Source of the DNA: Bacteroidales bacterium
GTDB lineage: Bacteria > Bacteroidota > Bacteroidia > Bacteroidales > UBA7960
Reading direction: 5' to 3'
NCBI GenBank assembly: GCA_003560215.1
Contig: PWIY01000324.1
Span: forward strand, 1-11,677
Length of the DNA: 11,677 bases
The translations under genes were made by a program, and so were the position numbers. Under the pieces are notes generated by a model. It ran no database searches and was not told where the DNA came from. It was given only the letters and a program-made list of their open reading frames with translations. Positions 1 to 6,621 of the stretch are shown piece by piece (position 1 is the first letter of the stretch; every line of letters begins with the position of its first letter).

Positions 1-476
1 GCCAGGGGATTTGTTCCAAGGAGCCCCTCGGCAGAGAAAGTCGGAGCCACCAGTGGGTTGGCATTGGTCATGCATATGCCGATCATGTCATGTTTAAGCG
101 CTTCCATGGCATAAAAACCGGCAATCCCGAAGTGGTTGCTGTTTTCCACTGCAACCCAGCCCGTTCCTGCGTTACCTGCCTTTTCTATGGCCAGCTCCAT
201 TGCCCTGGAAGCTGCCACAGGACCCAGGCTGTTGTCGCCGTCGAGCGTTACTGTGGATGGGCTCTGGTGCACGATTACGGGTTGTCCTTCAGGGTTGATC
301 CTCCCGCTCCGAAGCATACGGATATAATCCGGAAGGCGCAAAAGGCCGTGGGATGGTATGTTGCGCATCTCAGCCGCCACCAGTACCCGGGCTGTTACTT
401 TCGAGTCGGCCGGGTTTACACCACAACGGGAAAGTAGTTGAATGGTCAGCTCAGTAAGTGTATCTATTTTGTACAT
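1..476 (-). CDS. Ldh2-family malate/L-lactate-type dehydrogenase, N-terminal part (partial)
   Basis: Reading the minus strand from an ATG at 476 gives 158 open codons running off the window start, so the C-terminal half is missing. The protein begins MYKIDTLTEL and carries the signatures of the Ldh2 (YlbC/YiaK/ComC-type) NAD(P)H-dependent oxidoreductases: SHGLLRLPDY at residues 42-51, whose His is conserved in the family's active site, NSNHFG at 112-117, and TNANPLVAP followed by GTNPL at about 137-157, a nucleotide-binding-loop region. Members reduce 2-oxo acids such as oxaloacetate, pyruvate, diketogulonate or sulfopyruvate in the cytoplasm. The substrate cannot be fixed from this fragment; malate/(S)-lactate-type is only the usual default name. 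It is divergently transcribed from the gene at 656 and has its own promoter-like element just upstream. Family assignment is confident; specificity is open. Confidence 0.9.
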   Translation of the reverse strand, partial: MYKIDTLTELTIQLLSRCGVNPADSKVTARVLVAAEMRNIPSHGLLRLPDYIRMLRSGRINPEGQPVIVHQSPSTVTLDGDNSLGPVAASRAMELAIEKAGNAGTGWVAVENSNHFGIAGFYAMEALKHDMIGICMTNANPLVAPTFSAEGLLGTNPL

Positions 477-487
477 TATTTTTTTCC

Positions 488-495
488 CAAAAGTA
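488..495 (-). promoter_or_regulatory. Bacteroidota -7 box (TACTTTTG) for the Ldh2 gene
   Basis: On the minus strand this octamer is TACTTTTG, an exact match to the Bacteroidota sigma factor -7 consensus TAnnTTTG. It ends 11 nt before the ATG at 476, so the predicted leader would be only a few bases long. I see no convincing TTTG -33 partner upstream, where the sequence is an A-rich tract on this strand. The motif match is direct; promoter function is inferred. Confidence 0.45.
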
Positions 496-593
496 AGAGG
501 ATTTTTAATTTTTTTTTGAATATTTGCAGTTGCATTGTGGGGAGTATGGATGGCTGTCTTGTTTTGGCACCATTTCAATTCCACATAATCTTC

Positions 594-623
594 TTGATTT
601 CATTATTTATTATTTTACCTTTG
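594..623 (+). promoter_or_regulatory. Bacteroidota promoter (-33 TTG, -7 TACCTTTG) for the gene at 656
   Basis: TACCTTTG at 616-623 matches TAnnTTTG exactly, and a TTG at 594-596 lies 19 nt upstream of it, the spacing known for Bacteroides-type -33/-7 promoters. Transcription would start around 630, leaving a leader of about 25 nt before the ATG at 656. This is the best two-part promoter in the window. It probably drives the membrane protein, DUF3822 and rsmD genes together. Confidence 0.6.
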
Positions 624-655
624 CATATTCACAAAACCAACACAAGACATATTCT

Positions 656-1243
656 ATGAAAACAGTTATTCAAGTTGCTTTAGCCATTGTGATCTTAGTT
701 CTTGGTTATCTGGTATACGACAGCATTATGGAGCCAGTCCATTTTCGCCAGGAAGTTCGGGAACGAGAAGGTGAGATTATACAGCGTTTAAAGGATATTC
801 GTGAGGTGCAGCGCGCCCACAGATCCCGTCATCAGCGATTCACTGCTGATCTGGATTCATTGGTGGATTTTTATAAGCAGGATTCATTGACTGTGGTAAG
901 AGCGATTGGTACTGTGCCTGATACACTGACTGAATCAGAAGCCGTCAGAATGGGTATTGTTGAACGTGATACCATCTGGATTGCTGCCCGTGACAGTTTG
1001 CTTCGCAGGGCCACTTATCACATTGATTCCCTTCCTTATGTTCCCTATGGCGGGGGTGAGCGTTTCAGAATGGATGCAGGCAAGATTGAACGCGGACTGA
1101 CAGAATTACCGGTGTTTGAAGCCTCAGTGGAACCCCATATTTATATGGGTGATCTTGATAACTGGCGGGTGTATTATACGAGGGAAGAAGGTCTCAGGGT
1201 AGGTTCGATGATTGAGGCCGTTCTGGACGGTAACTGGGAGTAA
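656..1243 (+). CDS. Membrane-anchored protein of unknown function, possibly pilin-like
   Basis: A 195-residue protein that I recognise only as a Bacteroidales-type conserved hypothetical. The ATG at 656 is chosen because it follows the promoter and starts directly with a hydrophobic helix; reading further upstream needs a TTG inside the promoter region. Residues 4-22 form one transmembrane or signal-anchor helix with a three-residue N-terminal tail. A charged, probably helical stretch follows (about 28-60, rich in Arg and Glu), then a segment reading as helix-loop-helix (RLKDIREVQ ... RFTADLDSLVDF). The rest is a soluble domain with no cysteines and no catalytic motif that I can see. The N-terminal helix plus the 'IR.vQ.a...h..f..dLdsL' pattern resembles pseudopilin-like proteins, but this is a weak likeness. 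It lies 21 bp before the DUF3822 gene and is probably co-transcribed with it. The soluble part should face the periplasm. Confidence 0.8.
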   Translation: MKTVIQVALAIVILVLGYLVYDSIMEPVHFRQEVREREGEIIQRLKDIREVQRAHRSRHQRFTADLDSLVDFYKQDSLTVVRAIGTVPDTLTESEAVRMGIVERDTIWIAARDSLLRRATYHIDSLPYVPYGGGERFRMDAGKIERGLTELPVFEASVEPHIYMGDLDNWRVYYTREEGLRVGSMIEAVLDGNWE

Positions 1244-1264
1244 AATCAATAGCTGCTGATTTTT

Positions 1265-2134
1265 ATGCCTGATTCCCTGAGGAATACCCTGAGCATCGTT
1301 GATGATGCAACATTATCCATACCGGGAAACAAAAAAAACTTATCCATCGAGCTGTTGCCCGATGGATTTGTTTTTTCTGTGATGGATGCCGACCGGTACA
1401 AATTCCTTGCACTGGAAGACCATCGCATTGATCAGGTGCCATGGGAAGTTGACCCGGTTTCTCATCTTGGTTATTTTCTCACAAAGAATCCCCTTTCAGG
1501 CAAAGATTACCGGAAAATCATCATCTCTTATTATTCCCCGCACCTTGTATTGGTTCCTGCAGCCACTTACAACCCCGACGAGAAAGAGGCCGCTTTTTCT
1601 TTCTGCACTCCCGTTCCCGGCAACCACTACATCTGGTCGGACCGGCTTCATGTGATGGATGGATATGGAATTTACTCCATACCCAAAGACCTGGCTGATT
1701 TCATAGAGCGAATGATGCCGGGTTGCAGGATCAGGCATTATGGTTCAGGTCTGATTGAAAATGTAATGGCTTCCAGAAAACTGGAAAAATGGGATGCAGG
1801 TGTTGTACTGCATGTCCGGTCAACGCATTTTGAGATTCTTATTATCCGTGAGGGTCAGTTGGAATATTACCGGTCATTTCCTTACCGGGAATTTGACGAT
1901 TTGCTTTTTTACCTGTTTCATGTACTGGAACAGCAGAAGATGGAAGCCGGGCAGCATGGTTTAATGCTGATCGGCGAAATGGGGATGGATTCTCCGGGCT
2001 TTCAAATATTGAAAGGGTTTTTCCGGGATGTGTCTCTTCCCGGCCGCAATGATATGTTTTTGTATAGTTCAGTTTTTGAGGAGGTTCCCCATCACTATTA
2101 TTTCAACCTGCTAAACCTGAATATATGCGGATAA
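1265..2134 (+). CDS. DUF3822 family protein (actin-like ATPase fold family)
   Basis: A 289-residue cytoplasmic protein with no signal peptide or membrane segment. Its composition, length and position directly before rsmD fit DUF3822, a Bacteroidota family. From memory, a structure of a Bacteroides member shows the actin-like ATPase fold also seen in PilM and FtsA. Visible pieces are an N-terminal strand region (LSIELLPDGFVFSVMDA), a central region with YGSGLIENVM, and the later VVLHVRSTHFEILIIREGQL, which reads like the paired strands starting the second actin-type subdomain. I see no clear phosphate-binding DxG..T loop, so ATP binding is uncertain. The ATG at 1265 lies 21 bp after the preceding stop. 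The last 10 nt overlap the start of rsmD, which suggests translational coupling. The function is unknown. Confidence 0.82.
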   Translation: MPDSLRNTLSIVDDATLSIPGNKKNLSIELLPDGFVFSVMDADRYKFLALEDHRIDQVPWEVDPVSHLGYFLTKNPLSGKDYRKIIISYYSPHLVLVPAATYNPDEKEAAFSFCTPVPGNHYIWSDRLHVMDGYGIYSIPKDLADFIERMMPGCRIRHYGSGLIENVMASRKLEKWDAGVVLHVRSTHFEILIIREGQLEYYRSFPYREFDDLLFYLFHVLEQQKMEAGQHGLMLIGEMGMDSPGFQILKGFFRDVSLPGRNDMFLYSSVFEEVPHHYYFNLLNLNICG

Positions 2135-2664
2135 TCGGAGGTCAGCATCAAAGACGGTTGATTCATCCTCCGTCTTCCCTTCCTGTACGCCCTACTACAG
2201 ATAAGGCCAAGGAAGCACTGTTTAATGTGCTGAACAACCATTTTGATTTTGAGGCTTTACAGGTTCTGGATCTTTTTGCGGGTACCGGGAATATCTCTTT
2301 TGAATTTGCCTCCCGGGGAGCAATTGAAGTGGTGGCAGTGGACAACAGTCCCGGATGTTACCGGTTTATCCGGCAGGTGAAAGATCAATTGGATATGGAC
2401 AACCTTGTCCCTGTCAGGGCAGATGCATTCCGTTATCTTTCCGCCTGCAGTACCAGTTTTGATATAATCTTTGCAGATCCACCTTATGATCTGCCCCAGA
2501 TAACACGGATTCCCGGAGAGGTGTTCAGCCGGAACCTCCTTTCCCCGTCAGGCTGGTTGATTATTGAGCACGGATCCGATACCGGTTTTGAAGATCATCC
2601 TCTTTTTTTCCGGAAAAAGAAATACAGCAAGGTACATTTCAGTTTCTTTCAAACGGCCGGTTAA
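2125..2664 (+). CDS. rsmD: 16S rRNA (guanine(966)-N(2))-methyltransferase RsmD
   Basis: A 179-residue SAM-dependent methyltransferase of normal length for RsmD, which methylates G966 of 16S rRNA during 30S assembly. The N-terminus (MRIIGG) and the RPTTDKAKEALFNVL block at 22-36 are RsmD hallmarks. LDLFAGTGN at 48-56 is SAM-binding motif I, VDNS at 72-75 provides the acidic residue expected to contact the ribose, and DPPY at 118-121 is the catalytic motif of N2/N6-type amino methyltransferases. The protein is soluble and cytoplasmic. The start overlaps the DUF3822 gene by 10 nt in another frame, with no recognisable Shine-Dalgarno. An 80-bp gap containing a promoter-like box separates it from coaD; rsmD next to coaD is a very common bacterial pairing. 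Confidence 0.96.
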   Translation: MRIIGGQHQRRLIHPPSSLPVRPTTDKAKEALFNVLNNHFDFEALQVLDLFAGTGNISFEFASRGAIEVVAVDNSPGCYRFIRQVKDQLDMDNLVPVRADAFRYLSACSTSFDIIFADPPYDLPQITRIPGEVFSRNLLSPSGWLIIEHGSDTGFEDHPLFFRKKKYSKVHFSFFQTAG

Positions 2665-2682
2665 TCCCTCCTTATTTTTTCC

Positions 2683-2690
2683 TATTTTTG
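2683..2690 (+). promoter_or_regulatory. Putative Bacteroidota -7 box (TATTTTTG) before coaD
   Basis: TATTTTTG matches TAnnTTTG in the 80-bp gap between rsmD and coaD, about 55 nt before the coaD ATG. The surrounding T-rich sequence raises the chance of a random match, and no clear -33 TTTG lies at the right distance. If active, it would give coaD and the downstream thioredoxin-like gene their own transcription start. Confidence 0.4.
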
Positions 2691-2744
2691 AATGCCTGAC
2701 TGGCAAACTGCCTGGAATTTATCAACGTTCAATAAACCGCATAT

Positions 2745-3221
2745 ATGGAAAAAATCGCTTTGTTTCCCGGATCTTTTGACCCCATCACAAAAGGACATGA
2801 GTCTATCGTACTCCGGGCTCTGCCATTGTTTGACAAAATTATCATTGCAATCGGGGTCAATGAGCAGAAAAAGCACTTTTTCCCGCTCGAAGAAAGGAAA
2901 AAATGGATCGCCAAAGTTTTTGAGGACTACCCGCAGGTTGATGTGATCACCTACGAAGGCCTGACTGTGGATGTCTGTAAAAAAGTGAATGCCGGGTTTA
3001 TTCTCAGGGGACTCAGAACTTCTGCTGATTTTGAGTTTGAAAGAAGTATCGGGCAGATCAATAAGAAAATGCTTCCCGGGGTGGAAACAGTTTTTCTTCT
3101 CACCACACCCGAATATACCGCTTTAAACTCGAACATTGTCCGCGACATCATCCGGCATGGCGGAGATGCTTCACCGTTTGTTCCTGATGGACTGGATATA
3201 GCACCATATATGCTTGATTAG
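2745..3221 (+). CDS. coaD: Pantetheine-phosphate adenylyltransferase (PPAT)
   Basis: A 158-residue protein, the usual CoaD length. It catalyses 4'-phosphopantetheine + ATP to dephospho-CoA + PPi, the penultimate step of coenzyme A synthesis, in the cytoplasm as a hexamer. The nucleotidyltransferase signature FPGSFDPITKGH spans residues 7-18, including the T15-x-G-H18 motif that binds ATP phosphates. K42, R88 and R91 (ILRGLRT) sit at the same numbers as the functional residues of E. coli CoaD. Y124 with LNSNIVRDIIRHGGD covers the C-terminal nucleotide-binding block (usually SSS-x-VR), where N128 and N130 vary from the common serines. The ATG at 2745 gives the canonical short N-terminus. The next gene follows on the same strand after 8 bp if its first ATG is used, or 56 bp from the start preferred here. 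Confidence 0.97.
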   Translation: MEKIALFPGSFDPITKGHESIVLRALPLFDKIIIAIGVNEQKKHFFPLEERKKWIAKVFEDYPQVDVITYEGLTVDVCKKVNAGFILRGLRTSADFEFERSIGQINKKMLPGVETVFLLTTPEYTALNSNIVRDIIRHGGDASPFVPDGLDIAPYMLD

Positions 3222-3277
3222 GGCAATGAATGGTTCAAACCGTGCGTTTGCTTTTCAAGATGGTTTTTCCCTTACTT

Positions 3278-4681
3278 ATGAAAAAGTTTCTGCTGGTCAT
3301 CTGTATGCAATGTCTTGTGGCGGCCTCAGTGGCCGGGGATCATGTGTTGATCCGCGGCCTTTTCCAGGGTGCAGAGGGGGAAGAAATTATTCTGATGCGT
3401 TACGCGGATCATTTGAGTTTAAGGGAAAAAGAATTGGCTTCAGCAACGATTGACGAAAAGGGCTCTTTTGTAATGGAGTTTCAGGCAGAAGCCCCGGAAT
3501 TGCTGTTTTTTCGGTTTCATCATACAAGGAACTTCTTCTATGTGGAGCCCGGAAACTCTTACACTGTGGAGTTTGAGCCGTTTTCATTTTCGGATAAAAC
3601 GGAAGGAACGGACTACCATCCCCTGCGTCTGGATCACAGCATGTCCATCCATTCAGAAGATCAGGCGGGAAGGGGACTGAATGACCTGATTCGTGAGCTT
3701 GAGGACCTTACAGAAGAATTTATCCGAACCCGAATCGCCGGAAACATCAGGGCCAACCACCAGCCCGCCATGAGGGATCTGCACAGCCAGGCCGACTCCC
3801 TTTTCCGGGATGCCGGGCATCCCTTTTTTGCAGGGTACAAAGAGTATTACCTTGCGCGGCTGGGCAGAACCCTGAACACACGCCGCTTTCAACCTCTTGT
3901 GGAGGATTTCTTTGCGGATCGCCCGGTTTTGTATGACAATCCTGTGTATATGGATTTTTTCAGACAGCTATTCGGCAACTATGTTTTTACGGGCAGCCGT
4001 GAAGTCAGGATCAGCGAACTGGAGGAGGCTGTAAATATTCATGGTAGTTATGAGGCCTTTATGGCTGCCCTTGAAAACGACAGTTTGCTCATAAATAAGC
4101 GTTTCCGTGAACTTGTGATGCTTGAGGCACTGAAAAAAATGTTCGGGATGGAAGACTTTGAGGAAACAGGGGTGATCCGGATATTAAAGAAGGTGGCTGC
4201 ATCCGGGGCATTTCCGGAGCACAGGCAAATTGCCGAAAACCTGCTGTATCTGCACCAAAGATTCCTTCCGGGGCAGCCGGCCCCTGAACTTTTACTGAAG
4301 AACCACCGTGGTATGAAAAAAATTCCGGAGGATTTTTCCGGGCGTTATGTATATCTCTTTTTCTGGGCGGGCTGGTGCAACCTTTCAATGGCTGAACTGG
4401 GTCCGATGGAGGAACTGGCAGAAGAACTGGGAGAAAAAATTCATTTTGCAGGGGTGTTGACCGATCATGACCCGGCCACTGCATCACATCTCCTGGAAAA
4501 TGAAGCCCTGGCTGCGTCATATTATCATTTTGACGGCGATTATCGCATCTTCTCGGGTTATGGGTTCCGGAATATCCCTTATTATGTGCTGATCGATCCT
4601 GAAGGAAATTTTGTAAAACACCAATTTGTATCACCTTCGGCAGGTGCCGGTGAATATCTGCACGGAATTGCAGACCAATGA
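3278..4681 (+). CDS. Exported thioredoxin-fold protein with CxxS motif (TlpA/DUF4369-like)
   Basis: A 467-residue protein from the ATG at 3278, preferred because it begins MKKFLLVICMQCLVAASVAG, a standard signal peptide. An ATG at 3230 would add 16 residues and remains possible. After the signal peptide, a beta-rich region (about 20-105) resembles the DUF4369-type domain common in Bacteroidota TlpA-like proteins. A helical middle follows, then a C-terminal thioredoxin-like domain (about 330-467). That domain contains FWAGWCNLSMAEL with C367 and S370, so the usual CxxC reads CNLS, and a probable cis-proline in RNIPYYVLID (P434). The protein should act in the periplasm or at the outer membrane. 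With one active-site cysteine it cannot form the normal dithiol/disulfide pair, so a monothiol, isomerase-like, peroxidatic or binding role is more likely than TlpA-type reduction. It is probably co-transcribed with coaD. Confidence 0.85.
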   Translation: MKKFLLVICMQCLVAASVAGDHVLIRGLFQGAEGEEIILMRYADHLSLREKELASATIDEKGSFVMEFQAEAPELLFFRFHHTRNFFYVEPGNSYTVEFEPFSFSDKTEGTDYHPLRLDHSMSIHSEDQAGRGLNDLIRELEDLTEEFIRTRIAGNIRANHQPAMRDLHSQADSLFRDAGHPFFAGYKEYYLARLGRTLNTRRFQPLVEDFFADRPVLYDNPVYMDFFRQLFGNYVFTGSREVRISELEEAVNIHGSYEAFMAALENDSLLINKRFRELVMLEALKKMFGMEDFEETGVIRILKKVAASGAFPEHRQIAENLLYLHQRFLPGQPAPELLLKNHRGMKKIPEDFSGRYVYLFFWAGWCNLSMAELGPMEELAEELGEKIHFAGVLTDHDPATASHLLENEALAASYYHFDGDYRIFSGYGFRNIPYYVLIDPEGNFVKHQFVSPSAGAGEYLHGIADQ

Positions 4682-4728
4682 TCCCTCCCGGGGTACTCCC
4701 GGTAAAACGCATTTTTTAGCGGACTCCA

Positions 4729-4759
4729 TTGACGTGCCAAAATAAGCCCCTTACTTTAG
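4729..4759 (+). promoter_or_regulatory. Promoter-like sequence with no plus-strand gene after it
   Basis: A TTG at 4729-4731 and TACTTTAG at 4752-4759 are 20 nt apart, which is promoter spacing for Bacteroidota; the -7 box has one mismatch to TAnnTTTG. It lies between two convergent genes and points into the 3' end of the Nudix gene in antisense. There is no plus-strand gene until pyrE at 5480. It may be chance, or the start of an antisense or small RNA. Confidence 0.22.
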
Positions 4760-4784
4760 CCTGGCGGATGCGGTGTTCAGTGAT

Positions 4785-5402
4785 TCACTGCCTTTTGTTC
4801 ATGCTTTGACAAAAAAGCAACAGGTTTTTAATGTTCTCATGGGTATTGTCAAAGACTTCCCGGAGGTGATCCGGATCTTTCCAGGAAATGCCGGTAATGC
4901 CTTCCTCGGTTTGGGGCCGGAGTTCACCGGGTGTCCGGGTCTCCATCATATACCATTTGGTTTTTTTTAACACCCAGCTTTCCCCGGAAGGCCGGGGGTA
5001 AATGTGGTAGGTTGACGGCAGTGCGTTCTTTAAATTCAGGTGCCTGATCCCACATTCTTCCTTTACTTCGCGCAGGGCTGTGTTTTCAGGGTTTTCGTTG
5101 GGTTCTGCCATGCCTTTTGGGAGATCCCACCGCCCATTGCGGAAAATGAAGAGCCATTGGCCAAGATCATTTTCAACGATGCCACCGGCAGCAACGACAC
5201 AATCAAAATACGTGGAGAAGTACCTGAAAAGTCCGGACGGGTCGGAACCCTGAACCCGGAGGGTGCTTTTATCCGAGTTTAAGAATTCCGTTATCTCCTC
5301 CCATTGAAGCCGGGCTGATTTCCTTTGCCGGCACTCAGATTCTGGGCCGTAGCTGAATATAATTTTCTTTTTTTTGTGGTATACTGTGTATGTGGCATCC
5401 AT
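4785..5402 (-). CDS. Nudix hydrolase
   Basis: A 205-residue cytoplasmic protein. The complete Nudix box lies at residues 97-119 and fits GX5EX7REUXEEXGU exactly: G97, E103, then REVKEECGI at 111-119, whose glutamates bind the Mg2+ needed to hydrolyse a nucleoside diphosphate linked to another group. RWDLPKGM just before it is the usual lead-in. About 65 residues precede the Nudix fold, of which residues 30-60 look like a small extra segment. The ATG at 5402 is chosen; the frame stays open upstream to a TTG, but that would cover the pyrE promoter and start. Substrate cannot be told from the motif. It is divergent from pyrE, an arrangement I recall as common in Bacteroidales, which may hint at nucleotide housecleaning. 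Confidence 0.92.
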   Translation of the reverse strand: MDATYTVYHKKKKIIFSYGPESECRQRKSARLQWEEITEFLNSDKSTLRVQGSDPSGLFRYFSTYFDCVVAAGGIVENDLGQWLFIFRNGRWDLPKGMAEPNENPENTALREVKEECGIRHLNLKNALPSTYHIYPRPSGESWVLKKTKWYMMETRTPGELRPQTEEGITGISWKDPDHLREVFDNTHENIKNLLLFCQSMNKRQ

Positions 5403-5441
5403 AGGCTGTCTGGGTTGCGTATCTGCCTCCCGGAAAATTGT

Positions 5442-5449
5442 TAGTTTTG
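5442..5449 (+). promoter_or_regulatory. Bacteroidota -7 box (TAGTTTTG) before pyrE
   Basis: TAGTTTTG matches TAnnTTTG exactly, 30 nt before the pyrE ATG at 5480, giving an expected leader of about 24 nt. A TTG at 5415-5417 is 24 nt upstream, slightly farther than ideal for a -33 element. I see no attenuator-like hairpin and T-run in the short leader. Confidence 0.5.
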
Positions 5450-5479
5450 TGCGCTGTTTTACCCAAAACCCATTCAGGT

Positions 5480-6136
5480 ATGCAAATGACAAACAAAGAA
5501 CGGCTTGCCAGAGAAATTGCAGGGCATTTACTGCAAATTAACGCAATTAAATTGAATGCAGAAACCCCTTTTACCTGGGCCTCGGGTTTGCGCGCCCCGA
5601 TTTATTGTGACAACCGGCTGAGTCTATCTTTTCCACCGGTTCGGGATGCGATTGCCGGGGCGCTTGCAGAGATTGTACGTCGAGACTTCCCTGAAGCGCA
5701 AATCATTGCGGGCGTCGCCACAGGTGCCATTGCCCACGGGGTACTGGTTGCCGAAAGACTGTATCTTCCTTTTGCATATGTTCGCAGTGCACCCAAGGCA
5801 CATGGGCTGGAAAGCCGGATTGAAGGAAAGGTTCATGAAGGGCAGAAAGTGGTGGTCATTGAAGATCTCATTTCGACGGGTAAAAGCAGTCTGGCGGCCT
5901 GCAGGGCTCTGCAGAAAGAGGGCCTGGACCTGCTGGGTATGGCTGCAATTTTTTCCTATGAACTGGTGGCGGCCGGCAGAAATCTGGATGATGCCGGTTT
6001 CCCGGTGATCACGCTGAGCAGTTATCCCGCATTGCTGGAGGTGGCTGCCGAAAAGGGGTTTATTCCCCATGATGATCTGAAGGTGCTTCAATCATGGAGA
6101 GAGGATCCTGAGGCCTGGTCTGAAACCAAACAGTAA
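5480..6136 (+). CDS. pyrE: Orotate phosphoribosyltransferase
   Basis: A 218-residue enzyme converting orotate + PRPP to orotidine 5'-monophosphate, the fifth step of pyrimidine synthesis, in the cytoplasm as a dimer. The PRPP-binding motif VVVIEDLISTGKSS lies at residues 124-137, with the two acidic residues (E128, D129) preceding the loop. FTWASGLRAPIYCDNR at 31-46 is the N-terminal substrate region. VRSAPKAHGLESRIEG at 101-116 contains the mobile catalytic loop with its K-x-H-G. GVATGAIAHG at 78-87 is also typical. The ATG at 5480 is used since it follows the promoter; a second in-frame ATG two codons later is equally possible, and a TTG start at 5438 would precede the promoter box. The SRPBCC gene follows after 25 bp, so the two probably form an operon. 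Confidence 0.96.
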   Translation: MQMTNKERLAREIAGHLLQINAIKLNAETPFTWASGLRAPIYCDNRLSLSFPPVRDAIAGALAEIVRRDFPEAQIIAGVATGAIAHGVLVAERLYLPFAYVRSAPKAHGLESRIEGKVHEGQKVVVIEDLISTGKSSLAACRALQKEGLDLLGMAAIFSYELVAAGRNLDDAGFPVITLSSYPALLEVAAEKGFIPHDDLKVLQSWREDPEAWSETKQ

Positions 6137-6161
6137 TTTTTTATCATAAACCTGCTGGAAC

Positions 6162-6563
6162 ATGGCTACATTTGAAAAAGTTAATATACCGGTTGAAGCC
6201 GGCTGTGAAAAAGTTTTTTCCTTTCTCGGGGACTTCAGAAACTTTGAAGAATTGCTTCCCGACAAGGTAAAGAACTGGAGGGCAGATGAAAATTCCTGCT
6301 CTTTTACCATTGAGGGGTTTTCCGATATGTCAATGCGGATTGACGGGAAATATCCGTGCAGGAGCATTCATATTGTTCCTGATGGCAAAGCTCCGGCAGA
6401 TTTCTCCCTGGAATACTTTTTCCGGGAAAAAGGTGACCAGCGCTGCGATGTGTCTGTTGTGTTCAAGGTGGCTCTGAACCCTTTCATGAAGACCATTGCC
6501 GCCGGACCCCTTCAGAAATTTGTGGACAAACTTGCCCGCAAACTCCAGGATCATTTTTTATAG
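6162..6563 (+). CDS. SRPBCC (START-like) domain protein
   Basis: A 133-residue cytoplasmic protein that fits a single SRPBCC/START-like domain, the helix-grip fold forming a hydrophobic ligand cavity. The opening strand (ATFEKVNIPVEA) leads to a helix with the family's 'vF.fl.Df.n...llP' pattern (KVFSFLGDFRNFEELLPDKV, 17-36). Beta strands cover about 43-105, and a long C-terminal helix (about 112-132) would close the cavity. There is no signal peptide, membrane helix or catalytic motif. It follows pyrE by 25 bp with no promoter between them. An SRPBCC protein beside pyrE is, as I recall, a recurring Bacteroidales arrangement. Ligand and function are unknown, and a link to pyrimidine metabolism would be inference from position only. 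Confidence 0.82.
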   Translation: MATFEKVNIPVEAGCEKVFSFLGDFRNFEELLPDKVKNWRADENSCSFTIEGFSDMSMRIDGKYPCRSIHIVPDGKAPADFSLEYFFREKGDQRCDVSVVFKVALNPFMKTIAAGPLQKFVDKLARKLQDHFL

Positions 6564-6621
6564 ATTGGTCACGACGCTGAAGGGGTGCTTTTTCTTTTTC
6601 CGGGCTAACCCCGTCTTTGCT

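Noticed and set aside
477..655. A/T-rich 179-bp gap with T homopolymers, considered for a small gene or RNA
   Set aside because: It is a divergent promoter region; open frames here need TTG starts and have no coding character.
4688..4702. GC-rich inverted repeat (CCGGG / CCCGG) after the thioredoxin-like gene, considered as a terminator
   Set aside because: The stem is only 5 bp and the nearest T-run starts about 9 nt later, so it does not fit an intrinsic terminator.
4089..4712. 207-codon open frame on the minus strand opposite the thioredoxin-like gene
   Set aside because: It is fully antisense to a gene with clear domains, its product is low-complexity with no recognisable motif, and no promoter precedes it.
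5403..5492. Extended N-terminus of the Nudix protein from a TTG at 5492
   Set aside because: It would run across the pyrE promoter and start region; the ATG at 5402 gives a normal protein.
6581..6611. GGGGT/ACCCC pair with a T-rich interior between the convergent SRPBCC and birA genes
   Set aside because: The arms are 5 bp with a long unpaired loop and no T-run after the 3' arm; too weak to call a terminator.
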